NCBI GenBank assembly: GCA_051025295.1 | Contig: JBMGJV010000006.1 | DNA: 64,000 nucleotides | Direction: 5' to 3' (one strand) | From: KBS-83 sp051025295 | GTDB taxonomy: Bacteria; Acidobacteriota; Terriglobia; Terriglobales; Acidobacteriaceae | Shown here: one piece after another, positions 14,243-22,830 of the stretch | Numbering within the stretch: position 1 is the stretch's first letter | Layout: the number at the start of each line of letters is the position of its first letter | Program-made: the position numbers and the translations under genes | The notes under the pieces: model-generated | Databases searched by the model: none | What the model saw: only the letters and a program-made list of their open reading frames with translations | Told to the model about the DNA's origin: nothing

Positions 14243-14953
14243 ATGATCGACATACGCAGTCTCGAACGAAGCTACAAAACCGGTGCCGGCCAGACCTGGG
14301 TTCTCCGCCGTATCGACCTGCACATCGAGCGCGGTGAATTCATCACGCTCATGGGACCCTCCGGGGCAGGGAAGTCGTCGCTGCTGAACGCCATCGCGCT
14401 GCTCGACGATCAGTGGCAGGGCGAGTACTTCTTCGACAGCGAGCCCGTCCACTCCATGAGCCGCAAGCAGCGCGCCGAGCTGGCCAAGGCACGCATGGGC
14501 ATGGTCTTCCAGAGCTATCACCTGCTCGACGAGCTCACCGTGGCGGAGAACATAGAGCTCCCGCTCAGTTACAAAAACCTGCCTCGCGCCGAACGCCAGG
14601 CCATGGTCGCCGACACGCTCGACCGCTTCAACATCGTCGGCAAAAAAGATCTCTTCCCCTCGCAGCTCTCCGGCGGCCAGCAGCAACTGGTCGGCATCGC
14701 GCGTGCTGTCATCCACAATCCGTCGCTCCTGCTCGCCGACGAGCCCACTGGCAACCTGCACTCCGAGCAGGCACGCGAAATCATGGAACTCTTTCGCGAT
14801 CTCAACCAGCAGGGCACGACCATCGTGCAGGTCACGCATTCAGAATCAAACGCCGCTTACGGCAATCGGCTGCTCGAGGTGCGCGATGGCTGGCTCGTGA
14901 AAGACAGCGGCAACCCGCGCCTCAGCGCAGTCCAGGAGTCCACCGCACGATGA
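14243..14953 (+). CDS. ABC transporter ATP-binding protein (LolD/MacB type) with altered D-loop
   Basis: Second ATPase of the export operon, 236 residues. Walker A is GPSGAGKSS (38-46), Q-loop FQSYH (Q90), signature LSGGQQQ (143-149), Walker B LLLADE (162-167) and switch His in VTHSE (H199). Two positions depart from the usual subfamily sequence. The residue after the signature glutamines is Leu (QQQLVGIARA) rather than Arg, and the D-loop reads GNLHS instead of GNLDS. The first ATPase has the canonical residues at both sites. The ATG at 14243 follows taggag at good spacing; a TTG two codons earlier is less likely. Its end overlaps the TolC gene by ATGA. Confidence 0.93.
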   Translation: MIDIRSLERSYKTGAGQTWVLRRIDLHIERGEFITLMGPSGAGKSSLLNAIALLDDQWQGEYFFDSEPVHSMSRKQRAELAKARMGMVFQSYHLLDELTVAENIELPLSYKNLPRAERQAMVADTLDRFNIVGKKDLFPSQLSGGQQQLVGIARAVIHNPSLLLADEPTGNLHSEQAREIMELFRDLNQQGTTIVQVTHSESNAAYGNRLLEVRDGWLVKDSGNPRLSAVQESTAR

Positions 14954-16872
14954 CCCTTCGATCCGCATCCACGACGGCGGCCGCCCTCGCGTCCCTGCTC
15001 GTTTCGCAGTCCACACTCGTTCTGCCCGCGTCCGCGCAATCGCAGGAGCAGGGCTTCCACGTCGCCCTGCCGCACTCGCGCGACCCGTTCTCGATCTACA
15101 TGCCGGTACATATTCCGGAGCCCAACTTCGCGAACTCCGTGCGGCTCGACAAACTCATCCACGACGGCAAGCTCTACGTCTCACTCGATGACGCCATCGA
15201 CCTCGCGCTTGAGAACAACCTCGATCTCGTCATCTCGCGCTACAACCTGCCCATCGCCGATGCAGACGTGCTCCGCACCAGCGCTGGCGGTCAGAGCTTC
15301 GGTGTGCCCACCGGCGTCGTGCAGAACACGCTCGGCGGCTCCGGCGCGCCCAGCGCCACCGGCACATCGAGCGGCCTCGGCAGCGCGGGCGGCGGCGCCG
15401 GCGGCCTCGTGCAGAACACCTTCGGCCTCGGCACCCTTGTGCCCAGCTTCGATCCGCGCATCCTGGCAAACGCCAGCGTGGAGCACGCCACGTCGCCACA
15501 GGTCAACCAGGTCACCAGCGGCACCTCGTCGCTCAAGACCAACACTGCCATCGTGAACGCGAGCTACGTGCAGTCCTTTCCCACCGGCACCTCCATCCAG
15601 TTCGACTTCGACAACTCGCGCCAGACGCTCAACAGCGTCTTCTCCACACTCAACCCATCGCTCAGCGCCAACTACCGCTTCCTCATCGAGCAGCCTCTGC
15701 TCGCCGGCTTCGGCTTCGCGCCCAACCTGCGCTACCTGCGGCTGGCCCGCGACAATCGCAAGGTGTCCGAGATCTCGTTCAAGTCGCAGGTCATCGCGAC
15801 CACCACGCAGATCGAGAACATCTACTGGGACCTGGTCAACGCCTACCAGGACGAGCAGGTCAAGGAGCGCTCGCTCGCATTCGCAGAAAAATCGCTCGAC
15901 GATGAACGCAAGCAGTTACAGCTCGAGGCAGTGCCCGCGCTCGACGTCATGAAGGCTGAGGCGGAGGTCGCCACGCGCCAGCAGGACCTCACCGTCGCGA
16001 AGACCTCGCTTGAACTGCAGGAATCGTTCATGAAGAACGCGCTCACCCGCAGGCTCGATCAAACGCTCGAAGAGATGCCCGTCGTCCCCACCGCATCGCT
16101 CGATGCCTTCCAGCCCGAGGTCGTCCCGCAGGTTCAGGAACTGATCGCGCAGGCAATCAAAAACCGCCCCGACATCAACACGCTCCAGATCAATCAGGAC
16201 GAGTACCAGATCTCCCGCCGCGCCGTGCGCAACGCGCTGCTGCCCACCGTCAATCTCATCGGCTACTACGCCGGTTCCGGCGTCGGCGGTCAGCCCAACA
16301 CAAACTTCTCCGGCGGCCCGCCGACCGTGAGCGCCCCCAACGGCTACGGCGGCACGCTGCAGAATGCCTTCAACAACAGCTCCCCCGACTACCTCGCCGA
16401 AGTGCAGATCAGCATCCCGCTTCGCAATCGCCAGGCGCGCGCTGACCAGTTCCGCTCGGAGCTTGAGTACCATCAGGCCGAGGTCCAGGTCGAGGAGTTC
16501 AAGAAGAACGTCCGCATCGAAGTCCGCAACGCCGCCTATGCGCTTGAGCAGGGTGGCGCGCGTGTCGCAGCAGCGCGCAAGGCACGCGATCTCGCCCAGC
16601 GCACCTTCGACATCAAGAAGCAGGAGCAGCAGCTCGGCTCCGGCTCCAACTTCGAGACGCTCACCGCCGAGCACGATCTCGCCATCGCCAGCTCCGCGCT
16701 CGCCTCTGCCGAGACGACCTACGAGAAGAGCCGCATCGAGCTCTACCGCGTCACTGGTCAGACCGTCGAGCGGCTCGGCATCTCGCTTCAGGAGGCACGT
16801 ACAGGCGTCGTCACGCGGCCCGTCTCTGACGCCTCGCAACACCCTGCTGCCGCTGGTGAAGGAGTAAAGTGA
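14950..16872 (+). CDS. TolC-family outer membrane efflux protein
   Basis: Outer-membrane channel of 640 residues expected to complete the tripartite exporter. A signal peptide is evident (hydrophobic AALASLLVSQ, then LPASAQ cleavage near residue 30). The LYVSLDDAIDLALENNLDL motif is typical of TolC/OEP domain starts, and the second half has long coiled-coil stretches (for example ERSLAFAEKSLDDERKQLQL, and later GGARVAAARKARDLAQRTF). Gly/Ser/Ala-rich inserts occur near residues 110-160. The ATG at 14950 overlaps the ATPase stop as ATGA; earlier in-frame openings lie inside the ATPase gene. Its own stop overlaps the regulator start as GTGA. Confidence 0.92.
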   Translation: MTLRSASTTAAALASLLVSQSTLVLPASAQSQEQGFHVALPHSRDPFSIYMPVHIPEPNFANSVRLDKLIHDGKLYVSLDDAIDLALENNLDLVISRYNLPIADADVLRTSAGGQSFGVPTGVVQNTLGGSGAPSATGTSSGLGSAGGGAGGLVQNTFGLGTLVPSFDPRILANASVEHATSPQVNQVTSGTSSLKTNTAIVNASYVQSFPTGTSIQFDFDNSRQTLNSVFSTLNPSLSANYRFLIEQPLLAGFGFAPNLRYLRLARDNRKVSEISFKSQVIATTTQIENIYWDLVNAYQDEQVKERSLAFAEKSLDDERKQLQLEAVPALDVMKAEAEVATRQQDLTVAKTSLELQESFMKNALTRRLDQTLEEMPVVPTASLDAFQPEVVPQVQELIAQAIKNRPDINTLQINQDEYQISRRAVRNALLPTVNLIGYYAGSGVGGQPNTNFSGGPPTVSAPNGYGGTLQNAFNNSSPDYLAEVQISIPLRNRQARADQFRSELEYHQAEVQVEEFKKNVRIEVRNAAYALEQGGARVAAARKARDLAQRTFDIKKQEQQLGSGSNFETLTAEHDLAIASSALASAETTYEKSRIELYRVTGQTVERLGISLQEARTGVVTRPVSDASQHPAAAGEGVK

Positions 16873-18302
16873 CCACCAGCATGACCACACCACGACGCGC
16901 GCGCGATGTCGCCACATCCGCCAGCACACCGGCTGAGGAGGCGGCACGTCCGCGTCTGCTCATCGCGGACGATCAACCGGCCATCCTCGACGCGCTCGAG
17001 ATCCTGCTCCGTCCCGAGGGCTACCGCATCGATCGCGCACTCTCGCCCCGCCAGCTCATCGAGTGCCTCGCGAGCGAGACCTACGAAGCCGTCCTGATGG
17101 ACATGAACTACACGCGCGACACCACGTCTGGCGCGGAGGGCATCGACCTGCTCGCCGAAATCCAGAGCTACGGGTTGCGCCTGCCCATCATCGTCATGAC
17201 TGCGTGGAGCAGCGTCGAGCTCGCCGTCGAAGCAATGCGCCGCGGCGCAGCCGACTTCATCCAGAAGCCCTGGGACAATGCGCGCCTGCTCACCGTCCTG
17301 CGCACCCAGCTCGACCTGCATCGCGTGCAGCGCCAGGCCGACATGCTGGAAGCAGAGAATCGCTTCCTGCGCGCGGACGGGCTGCCCACCCTCATCGCCG
17401 AATCGCGCGCCATGCAGCCAGTGCTTGAGATGATTGCGCGCATCGGCCCCTCCGACGCCAACGTGCTCATCACCGGCGAACACGGCACCGGCAAGGAAGT
17501 CATCGCGCAGACCCTGCACGCGCTCTCCCCGCGCGCACCGCGCACGCTCGTTGCCGTCAACACCGGCGCGCTGCCCGAGGGCACCTTCGAAAGCGAGATC
17601 TTCGGCCACGTCAAGGGCGCCTTCACCGACGCGCGCGCCGATCGCATCGGGCGCTTCGAACTCGCCGATCACGGCACGCTCTTCCTCGACGAGATCGCGA
17701 ACGTGCCGCTGCGTCAGCAGGCCAAGCTCCTCCGCGTGCTCGAAACCGGCGAGCTCGAACGTGTCGGTTCCTCGAAGACACGCAAGGTCGACGTCCGGCT
17801 GCTCTCCGCCACCAACGCCGACCTGCACAAGGAGAGCGAGGAAGGCCGCTTCCGCGCGGACCTCCTCTTCCGCCTCAACACGGTTGAGATTCACATCCCG
17901 CCACTGCGCGACCGCCGCGAGGATGTCCCGCTCCTCGCCGGGCACTTCCTCGCGCGCTGGAGCAAGCGCTATCGTCGGCTGCTCGCCGGCTTCGCGCCCC
18001 GCGCGCTCGAGATGATGATGCAGTACAGCTGGCCGGGCAACGTCCGCGAACTCGACCACTGCGTCGAACGCGCAGTCCTCATGGCGCGCACCGACAAGGT
18101 CGACATCGGCGACCTCAACCTCACCCCGCCACGCGCCGTCGGCAGCAGCGCTCACCTCGACGACATGAGCCTCGAGGCCGTCGAGAGCATCCTCATCCGC
18201 AAGGCGCTCGCGCGCGCCCAGGGCAACGTCAGCCAGGCAGCCGAGGCTCTCGGCCTCAGCCGCGGCGCCCTCTACCGCCGCATGGAAAAGTACTCCATCT
18301 AA
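16869..18302 (+). CDS. Sigma-54-dependent NtrC-family response regulator
   Basis: Transcription activator of 477 residues. It has a receiver domain (acidic pair ADD near 33-35, phospho-acceptor D78, MTAW, KPW), an AAA+ domain with Walker A GEHGTGKE (203-210), sigma-54-contact loop GAFTDA (250-255, where GAFTGA is the classical form) and Walker B GTLFLDEI (269-276), and a C-terminal Fis-type HTH (GNVSQAAEALGLSRGALYRR). The receiver carries a short insert after D78 (TRDTTSGAEG). It is coupled to the TolC gene by GTGA overlap (GTG 16869; ATG 16881 is an alternative). It probably senses export need through the histidine kinase at 28034, which lies beyond a respiratory cassette. Confidence 0.93.
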   Translation: MTTSMTTPRRARDVATSASTPAEEAARPRLLIADDQPAILDALEILLRPEGYRIDRALSPRQLIECLASETYEAVLMDMNYTRDTTSGAEGIDLLAEIQSYGLRLPIIVMTAWSSVELAVEAMRRGAADFIQKPWDNARLLTVLRTQLDLHRVQRQADMLEAENRFLRADGLPTLIAESRAMQPVLEMIARIGPSDANVLITGEHGTGKEVIAQTLHALSPRAPRTLVAVNTGALPEGTFESEIFGHVKGAFTDARADRIGRFELADHGTLFLDEIANVPLRQQAKLLRVLETGELERVGSSKTRKVDVRLLSATNADLHKESEEGRFRADLLFRLNTVEIHIPPLRDRREDVPLLAGHFLARWSKRYRRLLAGFAPRALEMMMQYSWPGNVRELDHCVERAVLMARTDKVDIGDLNLTPPRAVGSSAHLDDMSLEAVESILIRKALARAQGNVSQAAEALGLSRGALYRRMEKYSI

Positions 18303-18475
18303 GCCGCCCGCGGCCCCGCTTCACAAACGTAACCTGGCATCGCACGTAGCCCAAGCGCTCGCGAGCAAGGGAAAGTCATAGGTTTGCCCTCGGCACTGCT
18401 GCGCATTCAGCACACAGAACAACTCCGGCCATCTTTCGACAGGGTGGAAAGCGTCCCAACGAAGAACCGGAGTAG

Positions 18476-20335
18476 ATGAACGTGAGTCCTAGTTTCGTTC
18501 GCCGGCAGGGCCGCCTTTCGTTGCTGCTGGCTCCCTGCGCTGCAGTTGTTCTCGCCACCCTCGGCTGCCATCCGCCTGCTCAGCCCGTCGTGAACAACAC
18601 CGGCACCGGCGGCCAGGTGCGCGCCTACGCGGGTCCCATGGAGCCAGACGACGGCCAGTGGACTCGCGCGACCAAGGACTACGCCAACACCCGTTACAGC
18701 ACGCTCGACCAGATCAATCGCTCCAACGTCGCGAGCCTCAAGGTCGCCTGGACCTTCGACACCGGCGTGCCGCGCGGGCAGGAGGCAGCGCCTCTCGTCG
18801 TGAACAACACGATGTACGTGGTCACGCCCTGGCCGAACAAGCTCTACGCGCTCGACCTCACCAAGCCCGGCGCTCCGCCGAAGTGGACCTTCGAGCCGAA
18901 CCCGTCGCCCAACGCCAAGGGCGAAGCTTGCTGCGACTGGGTCAATCGCGGCGCCGTGTTCGACAACAACAAGGTCATCTACAACACTCTCGACGGCTAC
19001 ACCGTCGCGGTCGCCGCCGCTGACGGACACCTGCTCTGGCGCACGCATCTCGCCGACATCCAGAAAGGCGAGACCATCACCATGGCGCCGATGGTCGTCC
19101 ATAACAAGGTCTACGTCGGCAACAGTGGCGGCGAGTTCGGCGTACGCGGATGGCTCGACGCGCTCGACACCAACACGGGCAAACTCCTCTGGCAGGCGTA
19201 CAGCACAGGCCCCGATAAAGATGTGCTGATCGGCTCCCGCTTTCACCCCTTCTACAACACGGACAAGGGGCAGGACCTCGGCGTCAAGACATGGCCGCCC
19301 GACGCATGGAAGGTCGGCGGCGGCAGCGTCTGGGGCTTCCTCTCCTACGACCCCGCGTCGAACCTCATCTTCTACGGCACCGCCAACCCAGGCCCCTGGA
19401 ACGCTGACGTGCGCCCCGGCGACAACAAGTGGACCTCCGGCGTCTTCGCGCGCGATGCAGACAGCGGCGAAGCCGTGTGGTTCTACCAGATGTCGCCGCA
19501 TGACATCTTCGATTGGGACGGCATCAACGAAGACATCCTGCTCGAACTTCCCCTCAACGGGCAGACCCACAAGGTCCTCTTCCGCCCGGACCGTAACGGT
19601 TTCATTTACCTCATCGACCGCGGCAACGGCCAGGTGCTCTCCGCCACGTCCTACGTCTACACCACGACTACAACAGGCGTTGATCTCAAGTCCGGCGCGC
19701 TGCTTCACGTCGCCGCGAAGGCGCCGCACACCGGGCAGGAGACGCGCGGCATCTGTCCCATGGCGCCCGGCTCGAAGGACTGGCAGCCCTCCTCCTTCTC
19801 GCCGCGCACCGGCCTCGTCTACGTGCCCCACGAAAACATGTGCATGGACGAGGAATACACCGCCGTCAGTTACATAGCCGGCACGCCGTACGTCGGCGCG
19901 GATGTGCGCTACTACCCGGGCCCCGGCGGCAACATGGGCGAGCTCATGGCCTGGGACCCGATCGCCGGCAAAAAAGTCTGGGCCATCCAGGACAAGTACC
20001 CCGTGTGGAGCGGCACCGTCACCACCGCCGGCGACCTCGTCTTCTTCGGCACCATGGACGGCTGGTTCAAGGCCGCCGACGCACGCACCGGCAAACTGCT
20101 GTGGCAGTTCAAGACCGGCTCCGGCATCATCGGCCAGCCCATCTCCTACAAGGGCCCGGACGGCAAGCAGTACATCGCCATCCTCTCCGGCGTCGGCGGG
20201 TGGCCCGGCGCGATCGTCTCCGCTGATCTCGACACCCGCGACGACACCGCTGCGAACGGCTGGGGATCCGCCATGGCCGGCCTCAAAAAAGCTGTCACCC
20301 CGGGAGGGACGCTCTATGTCTTCGCTCTCCCTTAG
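18476..20335 (+). CDS. PQQ-dependent alcohol dehydrogenase, lanthanide (XoxF/PedH-like) metal site, lipoprotein
   Basis: Type I quinoprotein of 619 residues that oxidises alcohols in the periplasm and passes electrons to cytochrome c. Visible features are a lipoprotein signal with lipobox ATLGC (C31), the vicinal disulfide cysteines C152-C153, and metal ligands E220 (SGGEFGVRG), N304 (GTANPGPWN) and D346/D348 in FDWDG. The second Asp, two residues after the catalytic one, is the mark of lanthanide-using enzymes; calcium enzymes such as MxaF have Ala there. There is no fused cytochrome domain. ATG 18476 has GGAG only 3 bp upstream; GTG 18482 (spacing 9) is a plausible alternative. Its end overlaps the next gene by 20 bp. 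Substrate cannot be fixed from sequence. Confidence 0.9.
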   Translation: MNVSPSFVRRQGRLSLLLAPCAAVVLATLGCHPPAQPVVNNTGTGGQVRAYAGPMEPDDGQWTRATKDYANTRYSTLDQINRSNVASLKVAWTFDTGVPRGQEAAPLVVNNTMYVVTPWPNKLYALDLTKPGAPPKWTFEPNPSPNAKGEACCDWVNRGAVFDNNKVIYNTLDGYTVAVAAADGHLLWRTHLADIQKGETITMAPMVVHNKVYVGNSGGEFGVRGWLDALDTNTGKLLWQAYSTGPDKDVLIGSRFHPFYNTDKGQDLGVKTWPPDAWKVGGGSVWGFLSYDPASNLIFYGTANPGPWNADVRPGDNKWTSGVFARDADSGEAVWFYQMSPHDIFDWDGINEDILLELPLNGQTHKVLFRPDRNGFIYLIDRGNGQVLSATSYVYTTTTTGVDLKSGALLHVAAKAPHTGQETRGICPMAPGSKDWQPSSFSPRTGLVYVPHENMCMDEEYTAVSYIAGTPYVGADVRYYPGPGGNMGELMAWDPIAGKKVWAIQDKYPVWSGTVTTAGDLVFFGTMDGWFKAADARTGKLLWQFKTGSGIIGQPISYKGPDGKQYIAILSGVGGWPGAIVSADLDTRDDTAANGWGSAMAGLKKAVTPGGTLYVFALP

Positions 20336-21212
20336 CGTCGCGCCGTCGTCGCTCTCCCGTGTTGCGGCGTCTTCGCTCTCCCGTAGTGTTGCTGCGTGCG
20401 TGGCGCTCGCGGCAGCATGCCTCTTCGCAACCGTCGCCAGCGCTGCACCTCTGCGCATCTGCGCCGACCCCGACGACCTGCCGTTTTCAAATCAGAGCGG
20501 CCGCGGCTTCGACAATCACATCGCCATGCTCGTCGCGCAACGGCTGCATCGCGAGCCGGTGTTCGTCTGGGCGCGCAGCCGGCGCGGCTTCCTGCGTGAG
20601 CAGTTCAACCGCGGCGCCTGCGACATCCTCTTCGGCGTTCCCGTCGGCGCCAAGGGCCTGGCCACATCCACGCCCTACTACCGCTCCTCCTACGTGTTCG
20701 TCACGCCCGTACGCGAGCAGCTCGACATCAGCAGCTTCCGCGACCCGCGCCTCAACGGCCGTCGCATCGGCCTGCAGATCCTCGAGGAAGACATGGCGCC
20801 TCCGTCGCTGCCTCTCATCCGCTACGGGCACGCAGCGCAACTCGTCGGCTTCCACTCCTTCGGCAGCGGCCCGGAGCAGCTCCTCCGCGCCGTCGCCACG
20901 CGCAATCTCGGCGCCGCCGTCGTCTGGGGACCCATCGCCGGCTACTTCGCGGACCGCGATCGCCTGCCTCTGCGCCTGACTGCGGTCTCACCGGCAGTCG
21001 ATCCCGCGACGCACATTCCGTTCGCGTTTGACATGGCCGCCGGTCTCCATAAGAAGGACGCCGCACTGCTCGCCGCCGTCAACGCCGCTCTACACACGAT
21101 TGAGCCGCAGGTCCGGCACACACTCGCCGCATATCACGTCCCGCTTGAGCCGCCCGCGCCATCTGCGAGCGCGGCCGCATCGCTTTCCGCTCGCGCCGGA
21201 GGAGAGCTATGA
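20316..21212 (+). CDS. XoxJ/MxaJ-like periplasmic binding protein associated with quinoprotein dehydrogenase
   Basis: Solute-binding-fold protein of 298 residues. After a signal sequence ending VASAAPLRICAD it reads DPDDLPFSNQSGRGFDNHIA, the characteristic start of the quinoprotein-dehydrogenase-associated binding proteins (MxaJ/XoxJ), which are thought to help activate or partner the dehydrogenase. ATG 20316 follows gggaggg, a ribosome site lying inside the upstream gene, and is the only start giving a secretion signal. The n-region is extended by a threefold repeat (SSLS motif). It overlaps the next gene by ATGA. It sits directly between the dehydrogenase and its cytochrome c, as in xoxF-J-G type clusters, although the gene order differs among organisms. 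Confidence 0.85.
   Translation: MSSLSLSVAPSSLSRVAASSLSRSVAACVALAAACLFATVASAAPLRICADPDDLPFSNQSGRGFDNHIAMLVAQRLHREPVFVWARSRRGFLREQFNRGACDILFGVPVGAKGLATSTPYYRSSYVFVTPVREQLDISSFRDPRLNGRRIGLQILEEDMAPPSLPLIRYGHAAQLVGFHSFGSGPEQLLRAVATRNLGAAVVWGPIAGYFADRDRLPLRLTAVSPAVDPATHIPFAFDMAAGLHKKDAALLAAVNAALHTIEPQVRHTLAAYHVPLEPPAPSASAAASLSARAGGEL
20319..20396 (+). repeat. Coding minisatellite: three 24-27-bp repeats in a signal-peptide region
   Basis: Units at 20319-20345, 20346-20369 and 20370-20396 share the core tcgctctccc and encode SSLSLSVAP, SSLSRVAA and SSLSRSVAA at the N-terminus of the XoxJ-like protein. All units are multiples of three bases, so copy changes would keep the frame. Confidence 0.7.
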
Positions 21213-21772
21213 CGAAAACGATCATTGCCGGTTACGTTTCGCTCTCCGCTTTGGTGCTGCTCGCCGCCGCTTGCAAGCGAGAGCAGCGCGTCTTCGACCC
21301 CGGCGCAGCGGGCAGCCAACTGCCGAGCGGCGTCGCACTCAACAGCGTGCACGCCGGCGGCAGCGTCGCGCCGCCCTCCGGCACCAAATACGCCGACAGC
21401 GCCTACGCCGTCAGCGAAGGCAAGCGCCTCTACTCGGCCTACAACTGCGTCGGCTGCCATGCGCACGGCGGCGGCGCCATCGGCCCCGCGCTCATGGATT
21501 CGAAGTGGATCTACGGCAGCCGGCCGGAACAGATCTACTCCGACATCGTGCAGGGCCGCCCCAACGGTATGCCCTCGTTCGCCGGCAAGATTCCCGACTA
21601 CCAGGTGTGGGAGCTCGTCGCGTACGTCCGCTCCATGAGCGGCCAGCTCCCGTCCGACGTCGCGCCCTCGCGCTCCGACGAGATGCCCGTCGTCAGAGCC
21701 GAACAGGCCGAGCCCACCGAGCATCCGGAGGACGAGTTCGCCAAGCCCATCCAGCGGAAGGGGCAGCCATGA
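21209..21772 (+). CDS. Lipoprotein cytochrome c (likely electron acceptor of the PQQ dehydrogenase)
   Basis: Monohaem cytochrome c of 187 residues. Lipobox LAAAC (C22), haem site CVGCH (80-84) and distal Met in NGMPSF (M121). A charged tail of about 45 residues rich in Glu and Pro follows the haem domain. Position between the dehydrogenase/XoxJ genes and the oxidase genes suggests it carries electrons from the quinoprotein towards CoxB, as XoxG does elsewhere. ATG 21209 overlaps the previous stop (ATGA), and its own stop overlaps the coxB start (ATGA). Confidence 0.9.
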   Translation: MTKTIIAGYVSLSALVLLAAACKREQRVFDPGAAGSQLPSGVALNSVHAGGSVAPPSGTKYADSAYAVSEGKRLYSAYNCVGCHAHGGGAIGPALMDSKWIYGSRPEQIYSDIVQGRPNGMPSFAGKIPDYQVWELVAYVRSMSGQLPSDVAPSRSDEMPVVRAEQAEPTEHPEDEFAKPIQRKGQP

Positions 21773-22830
21773 TTGCCTTGGCAGCCCCAATCGTTTTGGC
21801 AGCCCCGTTTGCTTCGGCAACCACGGCCCCGCTCACCGCCGTGTGGCTCGTCCTTGTGCGTGGCTTTGAAAACAATCAGACCGCGCTCAGCCCCGTCGGC
21901 CCTGGCGCTCTGCACATCGAGCATCAATTCGCGCTGCTCTTCTGGATCACCGCCACCGTCTACTGCCTCGTCCTGATCGCGCTCGTCATCGCGGTTGCGA
22001 AGCAGCACAACACGCTCGACACCATGCCCGAGCCGATGCCGACCACCCCGGCCTCCGACCGTCGCGCCACCCGCGGCGTCGCCGCGGCCATGCTCGCCAC
22101 CGTCATCCTGCTCTTCGTCATGGTCATCGGCTCCTTCCGCACCAGCCGCGCGCTCGGCAGCATGGGCGAGCAGAAGGCGCTCACCATCGAAGTCTACGGA
22201 CACCAGTGGTGGTGGGAGGTCGTCTACCCCAACGCAGAGGCCGACAAGATCATCCAGACCGCGAACGAAATCCACGTGCCCACCGGCCTGCCCATTCGCA
22301 TCCACGGCACATCGCGCGATGTCATCCACTCCTTCTGGGTGCCGAACGCGCAAGGCAAGCGCGACCTCATCCCCGGCTATCAGAACGACCTCATGCTGCA
22401 GGTCGATCAGCCCGGCCGCTGGCGCGGTCAGTGCGCAGAGTTCTGCGGCGAGCAGCACGCGCACATGTCCTTCTATGTCGTCGCCGAATCGCCTGCAAAG
22501 TTCGGCACCTGGCTCAACGCGCAACAGCAGGACGCGCCCACGCCCACTACACCGCAGGCCATGCACGGGCAGCAGGTCTTTCTCACGCACGCATGCGTCA
22601 TGTGCCACGCCATCCAGGGCACCACGGCCAACGCACGCATGGGCCCGGACCTCACGCACCTCGCCAGCCGCTCCACCATCGCCGCCGGCACGCTGCCCAA
22701 CACCGTCGGCAATCTCGGTGGCTGGATCCTCAACGCACAAGGCATCAAGCCCGGCGTGCGCATGCCGCCCAACCAGATGTCCGGCTCCGATCTGCAGGAC
22801 CTGCTCGCCTACCTGGAGACCCTTCGATGA
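21769..22830 (+). CDS. coxB: Cytochrome c oxidase subunit II with fused cytochrome c (caa3 type)
   Basis: Subunit of 353 residues that accepts electrons through CuA. An N-terminal signal-like segment is followed by two membrane helices (about 53-77 and 103-122). The cupredoxin domain has QWWWEVVYP, and CuA ligands H187, C222, E224, C226, H230 and M233 (CAEFCGEQHAHM). A C-terminal cytochrome c domain carries CVMCH (276-280). Gene starts ATGA-coupled to the upstream cytochrome and ends ATGA-coupled to coxA. The fused haem domain makes this a caa3-type enzyme suited to taking electrons from the neighbouring membrane-anchored cytochrome. Confidence 0.95.
   Translation: MIALAAPIVLAAPFASATTAPLTAVWLVLVRGFENNQTALSPVGPGALHIEHQFALLFWITATVYCLVLIALVIAVAKQHNTLDTMPEPMPTTPASDRRATRGVAAAMLATVILLFVMVIGSFRTSRALGSMGEQKALTIEVYGHQWWWEVVYPNAEADKIIQTANEIHVPTGLPIRIHGTSRDVIHSFWVPNAQGKRDLIPGYQNDLMLQVDQPGRWRGQCAEFCGEQHAHMSFYVVAESPAKFGTWLNAQQQDAPTPTTPQAMHGQQVFLTHACVMCHAIQGTTANARMGPDLTHLASRSTIAAGTLPNTVGNLGGWILNAQGIKPGVRMPPNQMSGSDLQDLLAYLETLR

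Noticed and set aside
18303..18475. Possible sigma-54 promoter (TGGCAT-type) before the PQQ dehydrogenase gene
   Set aside because: The GG and GC pair did not have the required 10-bp spacing and no TTGC-type -12 element fitted.
18476..20335. Calcium-type methanol dehydrogenase (MxaF)
   Set aside because: The residue two after the catalytic Asp is Asp, not Ala, and no mxaI-like small subunit gene is present.
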